Source: Prinia subflava
Lineage: Eukaryota; Chordata; Aves; Passeriformes; Cisticolidae
Direction: 5' to 3'
NCBI RefSeq assembly: GCF_021018805.1
Contig: NC_086259.1
Coordinates: forward strand, 1,488,001-1,552,000
Length of the DNA: 64,000 nt
Every line of letters begins with the position of its first letter. The first letter of the stretch is position 1. Below are positions 1-10,200 of this stretch, in pieces. The position numbers and the translations under genes were made by a program. The notes beneath the pieces were generated by a model. It was not told the origin of the DNA. It saw only the letters and a program-made list of their open reading frames with translations, and made no database searches.

Positions 1-1032
1 GACACTTGTTAGGACAAACAGCACAACAGGAAGTTTGGGTTATTAGGAAGCTTTTGCCCTACAACAGCGTTGCTCTAAGAAGCACACTAAAATAGCCGAC
101 ATCAGGTTTGATTAGAATTAAGTGATCATTTGCTCTCCACAATGGACAGTTAATGTACAATTATGGCCCTGTCCCTACAGACACTGAGTGGGAGGTTGGT
201 TGAAGTCAGCAGGAATTAGTTACTCTGCACATAGAACAGTCAGAACCAAGTAATGAAAAAAACCCCTATCTACTACTCTATTTTTGTGCACTGACAGACT
301 CTCAGTACACCCAGTGCATCCAGATATCATACAGAGTTCTAAGTATGGTCTGGGTCTCAGAAAAGGTTAACAGGCAGCTGTTCTTCCCAAAGGATCCTCA
401 GAGCAGCTCTCAGGTAGCTGTTCCACTTTCTGACTGCTGCAATTCCACACACACACAGAACTTACAAGAAACAATCTATCCTGCACAGCAGAGAAAGGAT
501 CTCACTCAAAATAAAACATCATTCAGTGTCTGTTGGCTGAGGTGACAAGTTTTAAGCCAGCAGCACAGCTTCAGCCCACAGGTCTGACCTTCTCCTTTTC
601 TCCCTGCCAAGACCAGACTTTCCCAGTGCTCCGAGGCTGCTGTGGTGTCGTGCAACACGTGCCCCACCCTTTACTAACAATCAGAAAGGCATCAGCAACT
701 CCTAGGAGGGACAATTTACTCCTCCAGGGGGCCTGTGCTAACACTGATGGTATTTAACACGTGTCAGGGCAAGTATGGCTTGGGCTGTGTCCACAGGGCG
801 GACCGCAGATCCCTCCTCAGCCACCACGGGGTTTGTGCAGAGGGCTGAGCCCCAAGCACAGCACTGACAGCAGGGACCACTTCCAGCACCACGGCAGGGT
901 TGGTGTGCAACTGCAGCTGGGACCCAGGGACAGCCCCGGGGCAACAGTTCCAAGAAGCCTCGGCCACCCAAAGGTCAACAGAAGCCCTCAACGCCTCACT
1001 GAGCTGAATTTTCCTTATCTGCAGCAGCCACA

Positions 1033-1540
1033 GGATCACAGATTCATACAGTGTTAAGGGGTTGGAATGGACCTTAAAAGATCATCCAGTGTCACCCTCT
1101 GCCATGGCAGGGACACCTTCCACTGTCCCAGGCTGCTCCCAGCCCCAGTGCCCAACCTGGCCTTGGGCACTGCCAGGGATCCAGGGGCAGCCACAGCTGC
1201 TCTGGGCACCCTGTGCCAGGGCCTGCCCGCCCTCAGAGGAAAGAGTTTCTTCCATACATCCAACCTAAACTACTTCTCTTTCAATTTGTCCCCTTTTCCC
1301 CTTGTCCTGTCACTGCAGTTCCTGAGGAATTGTCCCTCTCTGGTTTCCCTGCAGCCCCTCAGACCCTGAAGGAGCTCTGGGGTCTCCACACAAGCTTCCC
1401 CTCTCAGGCTGAGCAGCCCCAGCTCTCCCAGCCTGGCTCCACAGGGGAGGTGCTCCAGCCCCCTCAGCACCTCCGTGGCCTCCTCTGGACTCGCTCCAAC
1501 AGCTCCATGTCCTTCTTATGTTGGGGGCACCAGAGTTATT
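1033..1540 (-). mobile_element. CR1 retrotransposon 3' fragment (TK2-A intron 4)
   Basis: Recognised as the reverse complement of the avian CR1 non-LTR element 3' region: GGTTGGAATGGACCTT, then GATCATCCAGTGTCACCC, the block around GACACCTTCCACTGTCCC and, further on, CCTTGTCCTGTCACTGCA. No target duplication was resolved. Orthologous copies sit at the same place in units B and C, so it predates the duplications. Confidence 0.85.
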
Positions 1541-2904
1541 CAAAGAACTCCAGTCAAACAACATTAACTGACCGGATCCACCCCTCACCTTGAGTGACAT
1601 CCTGCCCTTCTTTGAAACAGGCATAAGCACATTTAGAAAGAACTGCCACACTCAGGGCTCACCTTCCTGGGAATTGCTTTAATTCACACCCCACTGGACA
1701 CCCAGTCCTTGCCAAAAGCACATTTTATATGCCATGCTTCTATTATATGCATGTCTTAATCACAGTAGAAGCTCTTTTGCTTTGTGGAGCTTTAATTTTT
1801 GCTGTGTAATGTTTGGATCACACCTTTTGGAGCAGTTTTGCTGGCTGATAAAAAGCCATTACACGTCTTGCTAAAAGAACAGCCACTGTAACTGCAGAAA
1901 TAATTTCTGCCACTTACCAGTATATTGTGACCTCGAACATTCCTCCACTTGGTCAAAGGTTCCTTCAAAACCTGGTTAAAAAGAATAACTCCATGTTCAA
2001 TGCATCTTGGATTCAAAATACTTAATGTGACCCTACAAGTGTACAACTATTTTTAAGGAATACTTGAGCAGTAAATCAGAGTATTCAGGACTTGTATTGG
2101 AAACTCATCAGACTTAAAAAAACAGTACTGAATTCTGTAACGTAAAAGGTAATAATGAACACTGCTAAAAATAGAGAAATGTCAATACCCAACATATTCT
2201 TAGCATTTTTAAATGCTGATTAGACTACCTCATACGCCTGGAGAGAATTTTTTTTTTTTGGAGTCAAAATCAATGTGATGTAAGGGAAAGAACAGCTTAG
2301 CAGAGTACTTCGCATTTCAGTGACAAGCCCATCCCCTTACAAATTAACTTCTCAGAAAGTAACGCTTGCCAGCAAAGGAAGAGGACCAGAGTGCTACCAC
2401 ATTCTACCACAATGTGTTCTAACAAACAGAATGTATTCAAATCTTTTACAAAATGAATCAGAAAAGCATCTACCCTGAATAGGTAAAATCACAAGAGACT
2501 TGCCTGGTTCAAACAGGGTCTAAATCTGCAATAATACTGTAGAGTCAGGCCTAGGAGAATCTCATCAGCCAGGGAATTTAAGTAGCTACTTAAAATGTTG
2601 CATGGTATGCAAATTAAAGTCTGTTATCCTTTGGATTAACAGTTAATTACTTCATAAGGACAATTCCTGTAAAATTACCAAATAATATCTGGCAACCCAG
2701 CATTTCGAGGAGGACTCCTAAAAATTATTACAAAATGTGTTGCCAGGTCTGTTGGGGAAAGCATTAATAACTGTTGTACAAAAACAATTGTCCAATCAAG
2801 GTTTGTCCTTGATTTTGTTTAAAATACAACAAGCCTGCCCTTCCCGTAACCTGGTTCTAAGCAACACAAAATCAAATACCAGATCAGTCTAAAAAGTCTC
2901 CTGA

Positions 2905-2925
2905 ACCAGTTCTAACAGAACTTTT
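2905..2925. other. Deletion junction removing TK2 exon 3 (copy A)
   Basis: Sequence is collinear with copy C up to TTCTAACAGA (C: 49001-49010) and resumes at ACTTTTGCACAC (C: 50032 on). The 1021 bp between them in copy C, including exon 3, is missing here. CTAACA occurs at both edges in copy C, so a short-homology deletion is plausible. Copy B has the same junction. Confidence 0.85.
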
Positions 2926-3810
2926 GCACACATCTCTCACAATTTTATTACAATTTTCACAACTAGACCAGCATAGCCTTGCAAGAGTATGACCCAGTGA
3001 CAGACCCACCACTACAGTGACACAGCTACGGCCTACGCTTGCCAATACACACACTCAGATTATAACTGAATTGTAATGAAAGAGGCTGCACTGTTTATTT
3101 TGCTTTCTGAACAAAATACAAATACTTACAATTCTCTTTCTAGCATCTTTTTTAATCAGATGCTTATCTAGAATGGAAATAAACAACAGTTAAAATCAAA
3201 GTGGTCTTAAGAACTTAGTTATACTGAGCCTCTTAATGTGAGATGCTCTAGGACATTGTTAGGTTCCCTATGGCTTAACATGACACTATTTTCTAAATGA
3301 TCAACCTTCAAGGTTCTAGGTAATTATTGGGTCATGTAACAGACACATTGTGGCACCGACTGACACAGATTTAGCTGAAGTTGAACGCTGTCCCTGACGC
3401 TTACAAGTCCAACGCTGAGTGCTCACACTTTCACCACATTTTTGCTACATCTGCTGCTCCTCAGCGGGTTTGCGTAGAGGAAAAATGAATTTTAGAAAGA
3501 CCAGTTGGCGCAGCACCCACTGGCCTCACAGGTCCGGCGGGTAAGAGCGAGGATTACAGAGCAGCTCCAAAATAAGCACCTTACACCTCAAAACAGGGCA
3601 AAAACACTGTCCAAGCCAAGCTGAGCTTACGAGACCCTTCACCCAGCCAAGCACGGCAGGAAGGCAGGGACGGGCTCGGCGGTCACCCCCGGTCAGAGCT
3701 CCAATCTGACCCCGCTCGCTCCTGTTGCCCCAAAGCCGCTCCAGGGTCTGACCCGGTCCTGCTCCCTCAAAGCCGCTGCACGGTCCGACCCCGCTCCCGG
3801 GTCCGACCCC

Positions 3811-3880
3811 TCTCTCGGTCTGATCCAGCTCTCGGTCTGATCCAGCTCTCGGTCTGATCCAGCTCTCGGGTCTGACCCCG
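3811..3880. repeat. Small 17-18 bp VNTR in TK2-A intron 1
   Basis: Tandem TCTGATCCAGCTCTCGG units. By counting GATCCAG there are three here, five in copy B and three in copy C, with flanking degenerate GGTCCGACCCC units. Confidence 0.8.
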
Positions 3881-4097
3881 CTCCCGCTCCCCCAAAGCCG
3901 CTCCAGCGCATCCCGAGGGCTCGCACTGACCCGAAGCCGGGTTCAGGGGCGGTCGCCGGGCCCGTCCCGTCCCCTCCCCGCGGTTCCGCCCCGCACTTAC
4001 GGCCGGTAGCGGCGCGGGGCCCGCTCGCTGAGGGGCCGGGGACGGCGCTGCCCGCGCCCCGCCGGCCCCAGGCCCAGGCCGCGCCCCGCCGCCACAT

Positions 4098-4224
4098 TGC
4101 CCATCCCGCTGCCGCCCGGACCCGCACCGGACCCGGCTCCGCCCCGCTCCGGCCCTTCCGCCGCCGCCCCATCACTTCCTCCGCCCCTGAGGCGCTCTGA
4201 GGCGGGGCTGGTTCAGCGCCGGCG
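4098..4224. promoter_or_regulatory. Bidirectional TK2/CKLF promoter, copy A
   Basis: Only 127 bp separate the divergent start codons of TK2 (minus) and CKLF (plus), inside a CpG-dense block. Visible candidate sites are an ETS core (ACTTCCTCC, 4174-4182) and GC boxes (CCGCCCC; GGCGGGGC near 4201). No TATA box was seen. This fits a CpG-island divergent promoter, and the TK2-CKLF head-to-head arrangement is known in mammals. Sites are inferred from motif only. Confidence 0.7.
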
Positions 4225-7200
4225 ATGGCACCGGGATCACCTGCGGGATCGGCTCCGGGATCTCCCCGGCTGAACGGGCCGTCCTGGGTTGCCAGTCCCG
4301 CCGGGCACCGCCCGGGCAGCGCTGCCGGCCCGACGCGGCTGCCGCTGGACCGGGCCTTCCCCCGCTCGGCGTGGTGCGCGGTGAAGATCGCCCGCACGGT
4401 ACGGCCTGGGGCGGCCCCGGGGCCCGCGGCATGGCCCGGGCCGGCGCTGACCCCGTCCCCTCCTGTCCCGCAGCTGGTGGCGCTGGCCGCCTTCATACGC
4501 TTCCTGACCGCGGGCGAGCACGAGTTCTACACGGGGTATGCCGGCCTGGAGACGGTGACAACCGTCTTCTTCCTGCTGCTGTACCTGCTGAGGCTCGACG
4601 CGCGGATGCGGTGCCTCTACTGGCCGCTAGCTGTGAGTACCCGTGGGCTCCGAGTACCGGGGTGCTCTGGATGTGAGTACCGATGTCCCCTGGCCGTGAG
4701 CATTGATGAACTCGGGCCGTGAGTACCAATGTTCCATAGCTGTGGGTACGGCTGTCCCCTGGCTGCGGGTACTAATGTCCCCTGGCTGTGGGTACTAATG
4801 TCCCCTGGCTGGTGGTACCAATGTTCCCTGGCTGTGGATATAGCTGTCTCCTGGCTGTGGATACTAATTTCCCCTGGCTGTGGATATAGCTGTCCCCTGG
4901 CTGTCCTATGGCTGTGGGTCCCAATGTCCCCTGGCTGTGGATATGGATGTCCCCTGGCTGTGGCTACCAGTGTCCCCTGGCTGTGGCTACCAGTGTCCCC
5001 TGGCTGTGGCTACCAGTGTCCCCTGGCTGTGGGTACCAATGTCCCTGGCTGTGGGTACCAGTGTCCCCTGGCTGTTGCAGCTGCTGGCTGTGAGTGCCAG
5101 CAGGGCAGTGAACAGGAGGGATCTCCTGTCCCAGGGGACTTTGTCAGCCAGCCCAGTGATTGTTTCTGTACAGGTAAGACAAGCCCTCGTGTTCTGTGGA
5201 GGTTGAGGCAGGTTTTCCTAACGGAGCGTTCTGTTCCATCAGTTCTGGATGGCTGCTGGATCGGTAACAGCCCTCCCGGCACAGGCACTGTTTGCCTCTT
5301 TGCCTTTGTTGTGTAACACCTTCACACCACCAACTAGTCACACACTTTCACCCAAATACCCACGAGTTCTGCTCCTACCTCCCTTTTGTACATGTATTTG
5401 CTGCTTCGGTCTATCAGGTGTAGCCAAGTTGCAAAATATATCAGGCAAAAACAACAGAAGAAATGTAAAATGAGGAAGTTTTACTATAAACACTCTTTTT
5501 ACCATCAAACCACTGGGTGTCAGTGTCTCAGTGTCCTCTCACACAGATACTGCTGTAACTCTGTTTTCATGGCAATCCAGCCATTTTCACCATGCCTTCT
5601 CTGTTGGGAGCTCTCCATGTTCTCCTTCAGGCCTGTATTTCCAAATAAATATTTTGCTTCCACTACCTGTGTTAAAAATAAGACGCTTGACACGGCTAAT
5701 ATATCAAGCAGCAATTTAATAATTAATTAATTAACATGGTAAAGTGTGAGCAAAGAGGCAGCGCTGGGTACAGTGGTAGGGGTTTTCCCTTCCAACTGCA
5801 CACCCATTGCTGGTTTTGATGGTATTTTATACATATTCATAAGCTTTCTCAGCAGTTTCCATTTCTAGTTTTAACGTCACAATTCAATACCTAACAGCTA
5901 TAAATCTATAGATTGTCTTGTATAATTCTATGGACCATTGTGATCTATTCTGATATTTCAATACTCTAGGATGTACTTCCAGGATATGTTTTTCTAGGTG
6001 GTGGGATCTGGCTTCTAGATGTGGGGGTCTCATCTCTATTTTCAAGTCTATCCATCTCTAAGCTGATGTCTAGTTTTCCTCTCCAGGAGCCATAAATCAG
6101 TGAGCTGAAGTCATATCTTCATGTCTAGGATGTTTTCCCACTTTGTGTGAGGCTTGAGCCCCCTCCTTATTTCTTTCTTTTGTCTAAAAAAACCTTTTTG
6201 CACTCTAAAACTACAGTTTAAAATTCTTTAATACAAAGCAAGCTTCTAAAGTTATAATTAAAGAACACTAATTGCAGAATAGCTTGAGACTTATAATAGA
6301 TAATTGCAAGCAAAAGATTTATTCAAAAACTTCCTTCCATGCTTTCCTCAGCTATTTATTAGAACTCATCTTTATAACTGTCCCATGGCTGTGTTCTATC
6401 ACTATGATTACACAGATTTTCTTCATTTCCCTGACACGAAACATAACTTTGTATTTCACAGTCCCCACTCTGCTTGTATAAATTTTTATTTATCTTACTT
6501 ATTCGTGTCTGGGTTTTGAATCTGGCCAAAACTTCAGAAACTTTTCTTTTTTTTTGTCCTTTTTCTTCAATTTCATTATTTTGGATATTTTAGATGTTTT
6601 CTCAAAATGGCTAAATTCCCCTGTAGCTAGTTCAGGGTCTACAGGCATCACAGCGACCTGTATACCTTGAATTACAGAGTGGATAAGCTGAACAAAGCAT
6701 GGAATTAAGCAAGGTAAAAACAACAGTCTAGTCAATGAACACAATATTATAAATATTATTTTCTTCTACCAAGCTCCTCTTCTAAACAACTGGTCTCACT
6801 ATGGAGCTTGAAGGATAGAATTCTATTGCTGAACAGGCATTTGTTTGTTACTTAAATATCCTTCAGGGTTTTGTGGCTACTACTGATTTTAGAGAAATTT
6901 GTGGTATACATTTTCTTGCAAGGGGTTTCCCCTACTTTTGTCCCAAAAGCTTTCCCTTTCTTGGCTATGCATTCTTGGCCTATCACTATATTTGTCAATA
7001 CCCATCTTTCTGTCCGTTCTTCAGGTTTTGTAATTCCTGTTCGCTTCTACTTTAAAATTTGTGCTACTTCTAACCCTTCTCCTTTCTAAGGCTATTGCCC
7101 TGTCATTTGGGTCCCACCACAAATTCAGCACTTGGAAATATTTAATTCTATTACAATTCATTGCATTAAATCTATAAACAAATTCTCCAGAAGTGGAAAG

Positions 7201-10200
7201 GTCTAACTTTGGCAGCTGTTTCTTTAATTTCTCATACAAATTTGGGGAAGCAACTTTAGATTCAGAGTGGGTTTTCAACCCTTCTACTGCTTTCTGCACT
7301 AAATTCTCTCCATATTGAACTCCTCCCCCATCAGTGTATCCCCACATACCTGCTTTGGTAAAGCATATATATTCTTCTCCTCTTGGACATGTCTGGTAAT
7401 TACAGCTAGCTCCTCCTCTTGCTCCTAAATTCTTTGCCATCCAAAATTCTCTTCCTTGCTCTTCACAAACCCTTAACTGACTTTCATCATAACCACCTTT
7501 GTTTATATGGGTGTGACCAACAAAGGATACTGTTGTGACTCCTCTCCATTTCACCGCCTGGTGACATGAGTGACATTTGTCAATTGCCATGGCAATGCTT
7601 ACACACATGATCAGGTATATAACGAGAGGTCTAGTATGACATGCTTTTCTACCCCTCCAACCTATTGGGTTGCTGCCAACAGTTGGGATTTTCATCTTCT
7701 TGGTGGCAAAGGCAGAGGTCAATCTGGTCTTGCCCTCTATTTATTCTTACCTGTGAATTGTTGCCAGGCCTACTGAAGCTTAGCTCTGTGCCACTCCTTT
7801 ATTTCAATTTGGTATCCGTCTGGTATCTAATTGTTGTAATCACACTCAATTCTTTCTAATTTTGCTTTTGCTTCTTCCTGCAGATCGATCCCAGCCCGTG
7901 TCCCGTGCAACCAGGTCTCCCACCAATCTTTATCACTTACTTTGATGTATCCTTTCTCTACTGCAGCCCTTAGTGTTCTATCTGTCTCTATCTCATCCCT
8001 ACAACTCCAGCAAAGGGTATTAGGGATCCTTGCCTCCACTAAGTTTGTATACCACAATTTCTGACACTCAATGCACCTGAAACAACCCCAGGGAAAACAT
8101 TTACAGTTTTGGGTAGGACATTTCACTTCTCTTGGAAGGTTTTGATTCTGAAACCTCAGGTACAAGAGTTTCTGAAACATGCATCAATCCTTTTTAAGTC
8201 TTATTTTCAGTTCTCTAGGAGCAGATGAGATTTTCTACTGAAGCTCGGCCGGTGCCTCTGTTGGTGGTCCCACTGGTCCTTTAATCGTGATGTGTGGGTC
8301 CAGCCTTTCTCTGCAGTCTGGATGGCTGTATCAGTGGTTAAGGGGTTAAATATGGGCCTTCCCATTTAGAAGATAAGGTCTCCTCTTTGCAGCTTTTAAC
8401 CAGCACTCAATCACTTGGTTTTATTTTATGTATGCTAAATCCTAGAGGGGTAGATTGAGCCAATATTCCTTTTTCTCTCAACTCTAATACATGTTGTCTA
8501 ATTGTTTGGATATATTTTCTGAATAGTCATATCTTTAACTATTACTGATGTTTGGGGTATCTCCTGGGAATATGGCATTCCATAAAGCATTTCGTATGCT
8601 GATAGCCCAGTATCTGCATTAGGAAGTGTTCTTATATTAAGCAATGCTAAAGGTAAACATTTTTTTCAGGACATTCTGGTTTCAGTCATTAATTTGGTTA
8701 AATGCTGTTTTATAGTTTGGTCCTTCTTTTCTACCTTCACAGAGCTCTGAGGGTGCCAAGGGGGTATGGTGTTCTCAGGAAATACCCATGGCTTGTGTTA
8801 CCCCTTTGATGACACTAGAGGTAAAATGGGAGCCTTGATCAGAATCGATGGCTCGAATAACCCCAAATCGGGGAATAATTTCTTCTAATAGTATTTTAAT
8901 TACAAATTTGACTGTGGCCCTTACAGCTGGGTAAGCTTCTACCCAGCGAATTAGTTGATCTACTACTACTAACAGATACTTCCACTTACTGACTTTTGGA
9001 AGCTCAGCATAATCCACCTGAACTCTTTCAAGAGGTTCATAGGCTATTTTCTTACTGGCCTCCCCCCGCTGAAGTTTGCCTCATTACCTTTTTGTTGACT
9101 CTCTGACAAGTAACACGCTTCTGTGTTACTTGCTTTGCTATTTCAAAAAAATCTCAATACACCCATCATATTTTTAAAAAATGATCACACAAGGCTTTGG
9201 TTCTTCAATGAGTATGCTGATGTAATTGGCTCAAAATCTTTTGTGCATAGGCTTTGGACAAAATTTCCCACCTATCTAAGAGTACTCCTTTTCTTTGTTC
9301 TTTCTTAGTATCTAATTTCTTTATAGCTTCTTGGGAGCTATAAAATTTTTTTTGGACTTCTCTTTGAACTTTTGTTATAATATTCAACTGAATTGTTTCT
9401 TTCAATTCAAAAGCTGCCTCTTTTTGCAGCTTGGTCAGCTATGTTATTTCCTCTTGCTAAATAGCTTGTGTTTCTTTGGTGACCTTTTACATGTGTAACA
9501 GCTATTTTTTCTGGTCTTTTTAATGATACAAGCACTTTAAGTATTAATTCTTGATAGATCAACCATTTTCTTTGGGTATTGATCAAACTTCTTTCTTTCT
9601 AAATCTTCCTAAAAGTATGTACAATTCTAAACGTATACTTTGTATAAATAGTCTCCACTTTGTCTTTTAACAGTTCTAAAGCCTGGTATAACGCATATAA
9701 CTCCCGGGCTTGTGCGGGCCAGCTGGAACTTAACCTTTTCCTTTCTACTGTCAACATGTTTCTTCCCTTTACAATTGCATATCCTGACCTCTGCTTCCTT
9801 TCTAATACTTTGGAGGAGCTATTGATGAAATATTTCTCCCCTTCAGATAATTTTATTTTTTATTTCAGTTAAATCTGGTCTTACTTTTAGTTTGTAATTC
9901 AATTAACTCTACAAAATCATGAATCTGTTCTCCAGTTAACTTCTGATATAAAAATTTTGCTTTTTGACTATACTTTTTTATCTACTGCCTACAATACTTT
10001 AATAGCTTTACTAGCTGTATTATCTCTCCCTTTGTTCTGGGAGAAGGTAAGGCAAGTATGCCCGATACTCATTCGGGGTCCAGTTTCTTTGTTCTTTTAC
10101 TTAACTAATGACCCAAATACTTCATTTGTGCTTCTACAAATTGCAACTTGGACATTGAAGCTTTCAAACCTTTTTTCTCTAAGAAGTTTAATAGCTTAAT

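Larger units (their letters stand above)
1..4097 (-). pseudogene. TK2: TK2 copy A, 5' part only: thymidine kinase 2, P-loop exon deleted
   Basis: Mitochondrial thymidine/deoxycytidine kinase of the dNK family, which phosphorylates deoxynucleosides for mtDNA precursor supply. Three exons are visible. Exon 1 (4001-4097) is a 32-residue Arg/Ala-rich leader starting MWRRGAAWAWGRRGAG, consistent with mitochondrial import; this ATG was chosen because its phase (1 nt left over) matches exon 2. Exon 2 is 3130-3167. Exon 4 (1918-1971) encodes KEPLTKWRNVRGHN, the substrate-side motif after the P-loop. All have GT donors and AG acceptors on the minus strand. Exon 3, which encodes the ATP-binding P-loop, is missing: about 1.02 kb present in copy C is absent near 2918. 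Exon 5 would lie just left of the window. Exons 2 and 4 are both phase 0 at the joint, so skipping stays in frame but yields a kinase without its phosphate-binding loop. Confidence 0.85.

Noticed and set aside
4633..5098. CRISPR-like appearance of regularly repeated 21-24 bp units
   Set aside because: Units are directly adjacent without unique spacers, in an animal intron; an ordinary minisatellite.
4729..5316. Long plus-strand frame with repeated CPLAVGTNVPWLW-type peptides (also 30794-31408 and 51905-52420)
   Set aside because: It is translation of the intron 2 minisatellite, open in more than one frame because the unit lacks stops. It has no start context or splice support.
9660..10199. 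Plus-strand frames inside the ERV
   Set aside because: They are the antisense of RNase H and RT remnants on the minus strand.
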